NCBI GenBank assembly: GCA_046590195.1
Contig: JBKJTP010000084.1
Location: forward strand, 1 to 56,169
DNA: 56,169 nucleotides
Direction of reading: 5' to 3'
Source of the DNA: JBKJTP01 sp046590195
GTDB lineage: Bacteria; Bacteroidota; Ignavibacteria; Palsa-1295
Each line of letters begins with the position of its first letter. Position 1 is the first letter of the stretch. Position numbers and translations under genes: made by a program. Positions 49,864 through 56,169 of this stretch are shown here, one piece after another. Below the pieces are notes generated by a model that saw only the letters and a program-made list of their open reading frames with translations, did no database searches and was not told the DNA's origin.

Positions 49864-50216
49864 TGGATAGTTTAGGCGGCATCCTAATCAAGGGGTTGCT
49901 TGGTAATCCAATCCTTGCACAGTTCAGGTTATTTCTCGATGTCACCATTGAAGAAGTAGTAACTGATGACTGGACCGGTGGTCGAAGCCGAGTCTTTATA
50001 AGGGGGGATGAACAGCGTTCAAAGACCGTTAAGATTACTATCCGATACAAAAACATGGAATATGCGAAAGTCTATACATTAACTGAAAGAATGTTGAAGG
50101 TTACGATAAATACTATCAATTACTTGAATACGGTTAAGGATAGGATTCTCGGCCTTTCTGTAAAATTAAAAGAGAAAAAAGTTGTATCTGTGAAGGTTAA
50201 GCGAAATGATGATTGA
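49863..50216 (+). CDS. Unknown protein
   Basis: 117 aa. Beta-rich middle (FLDVTIEEVVTDDWTGGRSR; TVKITIRYKNMEYAKVYTLT), basic C-terminus (LKEKKVVSVKVKRNDD). Coupled to both neighbours by overlaps. Likely a virion-associated set with 49156 and 50206. Confidence 0.6.
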   Translation: MDSLGGILIKGLLGNPILAQFRLFLDVTIEEVVTDDWTGGRSRVFIRGDEQRSKTVKITIRYKNMEYAKVYTLTERMLKVTINTINYLNTVKDRILGLSVKLKEKKVVSVKVKRNDD

Positions 50217-50628
50217 ACTCGACATTGATAAGGAAAGCTCCTTCACCCTCGAAATGAAAATTGACGGTGATGTGGGAACAAGCCGGCTTCCGTCTATGAG
50301 ATTCTCCATTGTTTCAGAAGACTTCACCTTTTCCATCCCAGCTACCCGCGTTGAAAATGGCATCTATGAAGTCGCCTGCCCGAAGTTAAAGGGTATCCTG
50401 AAGCCGGGTGAGTATGAGGTTATGGTTGAAGTGTTCATTGACGAGAAGCATTTCGTTCCGATGACTGACACCATCCGCATCAAGGAAGAAGTCAAGCCTG
50501 TCGTAACGATGGTTGACAAGAAGAAGCCGGCCAAGGTTACCGAGGTGAGTGTCGCTGTCACGAAAATAGACGCTACTCCCCTCTTCGAAAACAAACTAAC
50601 TAAGACCACCGAAATCATCACTCGTTAA
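50206..50628 (+). CDS. Ig-like unknown protein
   Basis: 140 aa (ATG 50206; ATG 50209 equally possible). Residues ~5-95 look like an Ig-type beta sandwich: FTLEMKIDGDV, MRFSIVSEDFTFSIPATRVE, GILKPGEYEVMVEVFIDEKH, FVPMTDTIRIKEE. The remaining ~45 residues are a flexible Lys/Thr/Val tail. I recall similar proteins near head genes in other T4-like phages. Stop lies in the 5' arm of the hairpin around the lipase start. Confidence 0.6.
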   Translation: MMIELDIDKESSFTLEMKIDGDVGTSRLPSMRFSIVSEDFTFSIPATRVENGIYEVACPKLKGILKPGEYEVMVEVFIDEKHFVPMTDTIRIKEEVKPVVTMVDKKKPAKVTEVSVAVTKIDATPLFENKLTKTTEIITR

Positions 50629-50663
50629 CAGGCGTCAAATCAATGGATACCCGCCTGTTAACG
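50623..50663 (+). promoter_or_regulatory. Perfect 12-bp inverted repeat enclosing the lipase start codon
   Basis: CGTTAACAGGCG (50623-50634) and CGCCTGTTAACG (50652-50663) with a 17-nt loop that contains ATG 50643. Either an mRNA hairpin controlling initiation or a DNA operator (each arm carries GTTAAC). Confidence 0.75.
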
Positions 50664-51374
50664 GTCAGAAACTTAATCAACTTCTTCACCAAGGGCGATT
50701 CCTCTACTCTGGTCGGCGAATACAACGATCTTTTCTGTCTGATGCTAAGTCAGATGGTATACTTCTCTGACACCTTCATCCGTAAGTACCTCAAGAAGAT
50801 GGGCTGCCAGAGTGTACGCGTTCTGGACTATGATGGCCCCACGGCTGTTTGTGTTCACTTCAACGGCACGAATTACTTCTCCGTCAAGGGTATGACTGGT
50901 CGTCACCGGAAGGACTGGATTCGCGTCCTCCATATCGTCCCGCGTCAGTTCATGGGTATCACGGCCCACGCCGGCTTCGCTCATGCCGCCGAACATTCGC
51001 TCCCACACCTACAAGAATTCCTAGCTAAGCATGAAGGTCCGGTAATACTTACTGGACATTCCATGGGCGGAGCCATTGCTACACTGACCAGTCTGGCCGT
51101 GGATAGTGTCAAAGTGGTAACCTTCGGAGCGCCGAAGAGTGTCCTGTCTGATACGGCCTTTACAGACAAAAACATCAACAACTATCGCATCAACACCGAT
51201 CCCGTTCCATTCCTACCGCCTCTTTTCTATAAGCGTCCGGGAAGCCAGATGCTTCTCAAGCGTGCATGGGATTGGAATCCGTGGATGGGTCATAAGCTTT
51301 TCATCTACAGCACCTTCATCATGCCGCTGATTATGGAAGCCGCCGGTCGCCCATCGGGCTTGTGTCACAGCTAA
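50643..51374 (+). CDS. Class 3 lipase-like serine hydrolase
   Basis: 243 aa. Alpha/beta hydrolase of the lipase_3 type: nucleophile elbow GHSMGG (~138-143, Ser140), acid NTDPVPFLP (Asp ~187), His in NPWMGHKLF (~217). GFAHAAEHSLPHLQEFLAKH before the elbow matches the class 3 layout. The N-terminal ~80 residues have no clear family. No signal peptide. A phospholipase or esterase activity, perhaps on host membrane lipids at lysis or entry, is inference. Initiation may be controlled by the surrounding inverted repeat. Confidence 0.8.
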   Translation: MDTRLLTVRNLINFFTKGDSSTLVGEYNDLFCLMLSQMVYFSDTFIRKYLKKMGCQSVRVLDYDGPTAVCVHFNGTNYFSVKGMTGRHRKDWIRVLHIVPRQFMGITAHAGFAHAAEHSLPHLQEFLAKHEGPVILTGHSMGGAIATLTSLAVDSVKVVTFGAPKSVLSDTAFTDKNINNYRINTDPVPFLPPLFYKRPGSQMLLKRAWDWNPWMGHKLFIYSTFIMPLIMEAAGRPSGLCHS

Positions 51375-51388
51375 GGACTTGCTATAAT
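51360..51388 (+). promoter_or_regulatory. Extended -10 sigma70-like promoter before dCMP deaminase
   Basis: TTGTGT (51360-51365), 17-nt spacer ending in TGC, perfect TATAAT (51383-51388). Confidence 0.75.
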
Positions 51389-51417
51389 CCTCTGATCGTA
51401 TTACATTAGGAGATTGT

Positions 51418-51900
51418 ATGTCCGGTTTACCATGGTTGACAGAGGAAGAAACTTGGGATGAATACTTTTACAGAGATACCGAAAAGGTAGCTCGTAAGGC
51501 GAAAGACCCGAGTCGAAAAACCGGAGCCATTGCTGTCCGGGATAATATTCCATTGATGACGGGGTTCTGCGGCTTTCCTCGCCGAGTTAATGATCGTATC
51601 CCAGAACGCTACGAGCGAAGTGTAAAGAATCTCTATACCGTCCACGCTGAAGCCAACATTGTGGCATTGGCGGCGCATGAAGGTGTTAGATTGAAGGGTG
51701 CAACGCTTTACAGTAACTTGCATCCATGTATTGTATGTGCTAATCTAATAATCCAAGCTGGGTTTGTACGGGTGGTCTGCAAAAAGCTTCCCGAGAACCC
51801 GATCCGAAATGAAATTTACCGCTTCGACTTAGCCAGAGAGGTGATGTTAGAGGCAGGCATAGAGATTACTGAGGTTGCAGATGAAGATGAACCAGCTTAG
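51418..51900 (+). CDS. dCMP deaminase-like cytidine/deoxycytidylate deaminase
   Basis: 160 aa. Zinc-dependent deaminase: VHAEANIVALAA (His76, Glu78) and HPCIVCANLIIQ (Cys104, Cys107). It lacks the longer insert of T4 Cd (193 aa), so it is a compact version. Makes dUMP for dTMP synthesis. N-terminal KDPSRKTGAIAV is typical of dCMP deaminases. Its 3' end overlaps the kinase gene. Confidence 0.85.
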   Translation: MSGLPWLTEEETWDEYFYRDTEKVARKAKDPSRKTGAIAVRDNIPLMTGFCGFPRRVNDRIPERYERSVKNLYTVHAEANIVALAAHEGVRLKGATLYSNLHPCIVCANLIIQAGFVRVVCKKLPENPIRNEIYRFDLAREVMLEAGIEITEVADEDEPA

Positions 51901-52396
51901 AATTGACGAGAGTAATCGTCCGGAACTCATTGTTTTGGTTGGAGTTCCTGCCAGCGGTAAGTCAACGTGGACGAAGCATTTCACCGCCTCTTCCACTAAG
52001 CAGTATAACGTGGTATCCTCGGATGCCGTTATCGAACAGGTGGCTGCGGAGCGTGGTATCACGTACTCCCAAGCTTTCTCGGATGCTATCGGTTTCGCGA
52101 CCGCCAAGACCAAGCAGAATCTGCGTCAGGCGTTCGAATCCGGCGACAACATCATCTACGACCGTACCAACGTGTCGAAGAAGTCACGTCGGGGTCTGTT
52201 GGACCGTGCGAAGCAGTATGGCTACCGAGCCATCGCTGTTGAGTTCAAGACGGAGGATAAAGTAGTGGAACAGCGGCTGAAAACACGTTTCGAAGAGACA
52301 GGCAAAGGTATCCCTCCGGAGGTAATGAAGGATATGTACGCCAAGTGGGAAGCACCGTCGCGGGAAGAGGGCTTTGACGAGATAATCAAAGCATAG
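51881..52396 (+). CDS. Polynucleotide-kinase-like P-loop kinase
   Basis: 171 aa from ATG 51881 (GAGG upstream; ATG 51887 possible). Walker A LVGVPASGKSTW (~16-27), SSDAVIEQVAAERG, NIIYDRTNVSKKSRRGLLDR (lid region): the 5'-kinase domain of T4 Pnkp (AAA_33). No C-terminal phosphatase domain, so it is kinase only. Probably repairs RNA or DNA 5' ends or is a nucleotide kinase. Confidence 0.8.
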   Translation: MKMNQLRIDESNRPELIVLVGVPASGKSTWTKHFTASSTKQYNVVSSDAVIEQVAAERGITYSQAFSDAIGFATAKTKQNLRQAFESGDNIIYDRTNVSKKSRRGLLDRAKQYGYRAIAVEFKTEDKVVEQRLKTRFEETGKGIPPEVMKDMYAKWEAPSREEGFDEIIKA

Positions 52397-52427
52397 CTCT
52401 CTTCCCTAAATAAGGGAAACAAGAGAG
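52397..52427 (+). promoter_or_regulatory. Late promoter in the loop of an imperfect inverted repeat before the HNH gene
   Basis: CCTAAATA (52405-52412). TTCCCT (52402-52407) and AGGGAA (52413-52418) enclose AAATA; outer arms CTCTC (52397-52401) and GAGAG (52423-52427) extend it across a small bulge. Confidence 0.65.
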
Positions 52428-52434
52428 TTGTGCC

Positions 52435-53067
52435 ATGCTAATCAACAAAGAGAACCCATCCGAAATCACCCAAGGCTTCCCGCCAATCCTCGCACTCAAT
52501 GCGGCTGGTGAGGCTGTCGAATGGCTGACTTACGAAGACGCTGCCTGCTACCACGCCAAGGGTAAGATTCTTTGGTCGGTCGGCTCGCACGAGATGAACA
52601 TCCGTGGCGGTACGAATGCTAAGACGGGTCTGCCGACTGTCGTTCGTATCGAGACCATTGTTGCCATCGCCAACGACAAGAGCCCGACACGCTACCACGC
52701 TCGCGACCCGCGTCTGTCCAACAAGACGCTGTTCGAGCGCGACCGTAACCTGTGCGCCTACTGCGGTGAGACGTTCAAGCACAAGGCACTGACGCGCGAC
52801 CACGTTCTGCCGACCTCTAAGGGCGGTAAGGACTCGTGGGCAAACGTGGTCACGGCTTGCGCCGGATGCAACCAGTGGAAGTCCGACCGTACCCCGGAAC
52901 AGGCAGAGATGCCGCTCCTGTACGTTCCGTACACGCCGTCGTACAACGAGAAGCTCATTCTCGACAACCGTAGGATACTTTTTGACCAAATGGAGTTCCT
53001 TATCAAGGGTGTCTCGCCACACAGTCGTGTGTACAAAGAATACATGCGTACTAAGGAAGCGGCCTAG
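52435..53067 (+). CDS. HNH endonuclease
   Basis: 210 aa. NLCAYCGETFKHKALTRDHV then LPTSKGGKDSWANVVTACAG is a classical zinc-stapled HNH motif (CxxC, DH, N, CxxC). An N-terminal ~95-residue domain (AAGEAVEWLTYEDAACYHAKGK) is typical of a phage HNH family found in many T4-like genomes. Could be homing or a general phage nuclease. The 3' end is convergent with, and overlaps, a minus-strand HEG. Confidence 0.85.
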   Translation: MLINKENPSEITQGFPPILALNAAGEAVEWLTYEDAACYHAKGKILWSVGSHEMNIRGGTNAKTGLPTVVRIETIVAIANDKSPTRYHARDPRLSNKTLFERDRNLCAYCGETFKHKALTRDHVLPTSKGGKDSWANVVTACAGCNQWKSDRTPEQAEMPLLYVPYTPSYNEKLILDNRRILFDQMEFLIKGVSPHSRVYKEYMRTKEAA

Positions 53068-53764
53068 GTAGTAATTGGAAACCCTTATTACTACCAGATG
53101 ATATCGGCTTCTTCCTAATAAAGCTCCCGTACAGTGAATGGTACGGGAGCTTTTCTTTTTCGCAGAACGCCTTTAGATGGTCGATGTCTGCTGTACTCCC
53201 GTCAGGATATACGACCGTCCATTTGTGACCTCTGAAATCAGAGCCGCCCGGCCCCCGAACTGCTCGCATTCTCTCCTTGGTCGAGTCGGAATGCTTGAGC
53301 TTCTTACTGTTCTCACTTAATCGTCGCTTGACCTCATCAGAATGGGTCTTCCCATACATCGGATTCTTTTCTCCCGGAAGGCCGGAGCGTTTTCTTAGTT
53401 CATCGCATATGGTGTATCCGTCACCCCCGGATGTCATGTTACAAAGAGGCCCGCGCTTAAGTTCGGGAATGCACCATTTCGTGCCTATCCGTTCGATCCA
53501 TTCCTTTTCCAATACCATTGCGGCTTCTTCGTCCATATTACTCTCTAGGAAGACGATTTTAGGCACGAACCCCGCATCTACGATTCTTTGTATTTTACCC
53601 TTCTTCAATGAATTATTAGTTCGATGATTTGGGTCTAAATGGCACCACGCCCGCCTTCCCTTACCCTTTCCAATATAGAATGGTTGATGGTCTAGCCTAT
53701 GCCCGTCTTCGGTGGTATACTCTTCTCTTCTCGGGTCGAGATATGCGTACACGTAATATTCCAT
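53051..53764 (-). CDS. GIY-YIG homing endonuclease with NUMOD3 (minus strand)
   Basis: 237 aa from ATG 53764 (MEYYVYAYLDPRR), with TGGAG 8 nt before; two upstream in-frame Met codons are less likely. GIY-YIG: YYVYAYL, PFYIGKGKGRRAWCHL, EKEWIERIG, CNMTSGGDGYT. NUMOD3: PGEKNPMYGKTHSDEVKRRL. A DNA-binding C-terminus (KWTVVYPDGSTADIDHLKAF) follows. Codes through a strong + strand terminator at 53121-53152 that may serve the convergent HNH gene. Confidence 0.85.
   Translation of the reverse strand: MEYYVYAYLDPRREEYTTEDGHRLDHQPFYIGKGKGRRAWCHLDPNHRTNNSLKKGKIQRIVDAGFVPKIVFLESNMDEEAAMVLEKEWIERIGTKWCIPELKRGPLCNMTSGGDGYTICDELRKRSGLPGEKNPMYGKTHSDEVKRRLSENSKKLKHSDSTKERMRAVRGPGGSDFRGHKWTVVYPDGSTADIDHLKAFCEKEKLPYHSLYGSFIRKKPISSGSNKGFQLLPRPLP
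53121..53152 (+). terminator. Intrinsic terminator for the HNH gene, inside the minus-strand HEG
   Basis: AAGCTCCCGTAC / GTACGGGAGCTT, perfect 12-bp stem, 8-nt loop, followed by TTCTTTTT. Confidence 0.85.
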
Positions 53765-53778
53765 TGAAAACTCCATCA

Positions 53779-53802
53779 AGTCGATACTGTATTTATTCGA
53801 CT
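53779..53802 (-). promoter_or_regulatory. Minus-strand late promoter inside a 6-bp inverted repeat
   Basis: AATAAATA on the minus strand (53797-53790) lies between AGTCGA (53779-53784) and TCGACT (53797-53802). Confidence 0.6.
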
Positions 53803-53838
53803 AGATGAATTTTCCTAAAGAACGAAAGGTAATCTATT

Positions 53839-54615
53839 ATGAGCGTCAAGATTTACAACGGATTCAGGCTCAAGGGCATCAAGTCGCTAGACAAAGCTTT
53901 CGTAGAGATGCAGACGCTTCGTCCGATCATCCAGCAGGCTGCACAGGTTGAGACATCGAAGATGCTGGCCGGCTTAGCCACTAAATTCTACGATGACGTG
54001 TCGTTATACGAGAAGCCTCTAGGGGATTCCGCCCTGATGTCAGCACTGGATAATGTCACCGCCGCCCTCAAGGAAAGCGCGGCTGAGCGCGCCGCCAGCC
54101 CTTACGACTTGTCCTTCTCCCTTACACTCGGGGTGACCTCAGACAGGCACGTCATCGGTATTCTGTTCTGCACGAACCGTCCGCTTTGCAAGTTGTTTAG
54201 GTCGCTTCCGCTCTATGAAGAGTACGGCTACTGGAACAACACCGACCGTCCGGAAGGTGTAACACTACGTCGTTGGAATAAGCGTAGCGACGACTGGGAG
54301 GAAGTGTTACCAACTGGAATTCCTTCGGAAAGCATGTTCAGTATCGAATTCGTTCCCGAATACTCTGTAGGATTCCCACAGCGGGAGCTAGTACAACAAC
54401 ATATACCAACGTTTGAATATCGCTTGCAACGTGCATTGGAAGCGTATACCATGTCAAACGTCGTGGCGGAGTTCGGTTTCACTACTGCCAGCGAAATGGC
54501 GAAATTCAGAAGCACCGGGGACCGCTATCAAAATAGGCTCGAACTATACCGACCCTTCGTTACCGAGCGTTTGAAGCAAGACCTAACAGCAGAAATATTA
54601 CTAGAGAAAATATAA
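53839..54615 (+). CDS. Unknown protein
   Basis: 258 aa. A helical N-terminus (LDKAFVEMQTLRPIIQQAAQ) and mixed core (DLSFSLTLGVTSDRHVIGIL; LYEEYGYWNNTDRPEGVTLR). C-terminal half again helical. No family recognised. The TAATG overlap with the MazG-like gene suggests a metabolic partner. Confidence 0.7.
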   Translation: MSVKIYNGFRLKGIKSLDKAFVEMQTLRPIIQQAAQVETSKMLAGLATKFYDDVSLYEKPLGDSALMSALDNVTAALKESAAERAASPYDLSFSLTLGVTSDRHVIGILFCTNRPLCKLFRSLPLYEEYGYWNNTDRPEGVTLRRWNKRSDDWEEVLPTGIPSESMFSIEFVPEYSVGFPQRELVQQHIPTFEYRLQRALEAYTMSNVVAEFGFTTASEMAKFRSTGDRYQNRLELYRPFVTERLKQDLTAEILLEKI

Positions 54616-55499
54616 TGGAACTCAAAGAATTTCAGGGCCTTGCCCTACGCACCGAATCTCGCATTGATGGAATCGGTCTCAATCGTGCCAACCTCGTTAC
54701 CCTTCTGAAGATTGTCGTTGCCGTTTCCGAGATTCTAGACGGCATCAAGAAGGCTGCCTTTTACAACAAGACTGCCAAACTGGAAGGTAACTTCGGTCCG
54801 CTTCTAGACACCATCGAACACTTGGCGCATGACCTGTACCTAGAGAATGAATTCAACGGGACAGTCAACGCCGTTCTCGACCCCAACGAGAGCATTCCCA
54901 ACATTGACCCTCGCGTCTTCCACGGTATCCTCGGAATTATTACAGAGTCCGGTGAGCTTGCGGCTGCACTTCTCAAGTCCGTTGCCGATCCCAAGCATCC
55001 AATCGACGCTGTGAATATCCAAGAAGAGATGTCAGATATCGCTTGGTACAAGGCGATTCTACACGACACCCTAGGGCTGGACTGGAATCAGGGTCTTGCC
55101 AATGTCATCGAGAAGCTGCGTATCCGTTATCCGGAGAAGTATAGCGACTACAATGCCGACAATCGTAATCTGGATGCCGAGCGTGCTGCTCTGGAAGTCG
55201 GGGTAACTGATGGCGGGAACAGTCGGGACGTTGCAGTAGATATGAAAAATGCTCTTGTAGAGAAGATATACAATCCACTTAGTCGATTTGAGGATTTCTT
55301 CTTTTCGACTTATGCACCTGTAGAAACTGATACTGGCACATACCGAAACGCGGACCAGCCGATACCATTCGGCGACTCGGCCATTCCAATCAAGTCCTCG
55401 CATACTACCAGCGATGAAGTGAAGACGCTTCTAGGTATTACCTTGGAAGAAACTTGCGCCTGCGGTAAGAACCCCGCCTGCGAGTGCAAGGAAAACTAA
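54615..55499 (+). CDS. MazG-like NTP pyrophosphohydrolase
   Basis: 294 aa. Residues ~90-200 carry a MazG-type all-alpha fold: FHGILGIITESGELAAALLK, NIQEEMSDIAWYKAILHDTL (E-E-x-x-D metal site), VIEKLRIRYPEKYSDYNA. MazG-type enzymes hydrolyse (d)NTPs or lower (p)ppGpp. The C-terminus adds an unusual cysteine cluster (CACGKNPACEC), possibly a small metal site. The N-terminal ~80 residues are unassigned. Its stop overlaps the next ATG. Confidence 0.75.
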   Translation: MELKEFQGLALRTESRIDGIGLNRANLVTLLKIVVAVSEILDGIKKAAFYNKTAKLEGNFGPLLDTIEHLAHDLYLENEFNGTVNAVLDPNESIPNIDPRVFHGILGIITESGELAAALLKSVADPKHPIDAVNIQEEMSDIAWYKAILHDTLGLDWNQGLANVIEKLRIRYPEKYSDYNADNRNLDAERAALEVGVTDGGNSRDVAVDMKNALVEKIYNPLSRFEDFFFSTYAPVETDTGTYRNADQPIPFGDSAIPIKSSHTTSDEVKTLLGITLEETCACGKNPACECKEN

Positions 55500-56089
55500 T
55501 GTATTACCTGCAAGGGTATAATGCTATTCTCGACTTGGATGATTGCATCGCAAGTATGAGAGAGCCATTGCACAAGATTCTCAATGAAGAGTCCGGCATG
55601 GACTTGCATTGGAGTCAGTGGAGTACCGTACTCGCCGATTCGCTCTACGGTGTATCCGGGCCTCGATTCTTTGAACTCGCTCTGAGTCACCGGCTGATCG
55701 AACGCATGGAACCGCATCCAGAGGCCCGTGGCTTCATGCAGCGACTCAAGGACGCAGGAATCCATACAACCATCTTAACGGCGCGAGGATGGCACCCACG
55801 CGGTCAGACGGTCACTGAAGGTTGGTTTCGATATTGGGAGATACCGTTCGACAAGGTGACCATCTGTCAAGTAACAGATTCAAAGGTAGACTATATACAA
55901 GACATGAAGAAACTCTTGTTCACAGTAGATGATTCACCAAAGCATTGTAATATGTACGCTCGTTCCGGGGTACCGCAACATGTGTTCGCATACGAGATGC
56001 CATGGACTACTGGTAAATTGAATGAGAATGAAGGTATAATCACCGTCAACGCATTAGACGAAATAGGCAATCATATCGAAGGACTCTAA
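55499..56089 (+). CDS. HAD-like phosphatase
   Basis: 196 aa. Motif I AILDLDDCIAS, motif II TILTARGW, and later VDDSPKHC give the HAD phosphatase pattern (Asp nucleophile in the DLDD motif). Length fits 5'-nucleotidase or polynucleotide 3'-phosphatase-like HAD proteins, so it might act on nucleotides with the MazG-like enzyme or, with the kinase at 51881, supply the missing phosphatase of a split Pnkp. Start is ATG 55499; a GTG 15 bases upstream is less likely. Confidence 0.7.
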   Translation: MYYLQGYNAILDLDDCIASMREPLHKILNEESGMDLHWSQWSTVLADSLYGVSGPRFFELALSHRLIERMEPHPEARGFMQRLKDAGIHTTILTARGWHPRGQTVTEGWFRYWEIPFDKVTICQVTDSKVDYIQDMKKLLFTVDDSPKHCNMYARSGVPQHVFAYEMPWTTGKLNENEGIITVNALDEIGNHIEGL

Positions 56090-56105
56090 TAACATAGTCC
56101 TTCGA
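56076..56105 (+). terminator. Terminator-like hairpin at the end of the HAD gene
   Basis: TCGAAGGACT / AGTCCTTCGA, 10-bp stem, 10-nt loop, overlapping the stop codon; no T-run. Confidence 0.5.
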
Positions 56106-56122
56106 ATCAAGGAGGAAATGTT

Positions 56123-56169
56123 ATGAAGAGGATTGGTAAGAGTCAGGCGCTTGATCTGGTACAGCGCGG
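56123..56169 (+). CDS. Start of a gene cut off by the window edge
   Basis: AAGGAGGAAAT is a very strong ribosome binding site before ATG 56123. Reads MKRIGKSQALDLVQR to the edge. ATG 56118 is out of position. Too short for a function. Confidence 0.55.
   Translation, partial: MKRIGKSQALDLVQR

Noticed and set aside
1..56169. tRNA genes, integrase, transposase, reverse transcriptase or DGR template repeats, CRISPR arrays
   Set aside because: No cloverleaf-like segment with a TTCRA arm, no RT or recombinase motifs and no spaced identical repeats were noticed on reading; a tool search could still reveal a tRNA.

Overview
The window is 56 kb of a large, strictly lytic-looking tailed phage genome, a distant relative of T4 (Straboviridae-like myovirus lineage). 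The evidence is a T4-type replication and recombination set (gp41-like helicase, gp32-like SSB, UvsX, a UvsY-like protein, UvsW, clamp loader gp44/gp62), T4-type head, neck and packaging genes (gp13/gp14-like, gp16-like TerS, gp17-like TerL, a gp23/gp24-family capsid protein) and about twenty copies of a T4-style late promoter (NATAAATA or NCTAAATA). An i-spanin/o-spanin pair with a lipobox indicates a Gram-negative host. Genus and host cannot be named from the sequence. Nearly all genes lie on the + strand, packed with ATGA or TAATG overlaps; three small genes are on the - strand. No tRNA, CRISPR, integrase or IS element was recognised.

Layout. 1-3.8 kb: neck genes split by a homing endonuclease gene (HEG). 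3.8-7 kb: helicase, small genes, TerS. 7-12.7 kb: a T5 A1-like phosphoesterase, two degenerate TerL-ATPase paralogs, then TerL itself, broken in two by an atypical split intein with a GIY-YIG HEG between the halves. 12.8-23.2 kb: DNA metabolism (SWIM-like protein, gp32, UvsX, UvsY, UvsW, gp44, gp62), a GroES-like protein and the first half of a miniature DnaE-type polymerase palm. 23.2-28.9 kb: three paralogous tail-fibre-like genes with Thr/Pro linkers, one ending in a Hint domain, and a chaperone-like gene. 28.9-35.5 kb: second half of the DnaE-like palm, a lone minus-strand gene, small unknown genes, a P-loop ATPase, a DEDD exonuclease and the spanins. 35.5-40.4 kb: a Bfd-like ferredoxin and an NAD salvage pair (NadM-Nudix, NadV) invaded by two HEGs, with a nadV 3' relic. 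40.4-50.6 kb: capsid protein and large virion or adhesin proteins. 50.6-56.2 kb: lipase, dCMP deaminase, polynucleotide-kinase-like protein, HNH and GIY-YIG nucleases, MazG-like and HAD-like enzymes.

Regulation. Two promoter classes are visible. About nine strong host sigma70-like promoters (TTGACA, 17-18 nt, TAnnnT) precede replication, NAD and nucleotide genes. T4-like late boxes precede structural, packaging and homing genes. In front of most HEGs the late box lies in or on the 5' arm of a hairpin whose 3' arm covers the leader or ribosome binding site. Read-through transcripts could then fold shut while late-initiated transcripts cannot.

Most interesting: the AceL-TerL-like split intein with embedded HEG; the two dead TerL ATPase paralogs just upstream; the two-piece DnaE-like palm split immediately before its catalytic Asp pair and 9 kb apart; the late-promoter hairpin switch; and the nadV relic beside a beheaded HEG.
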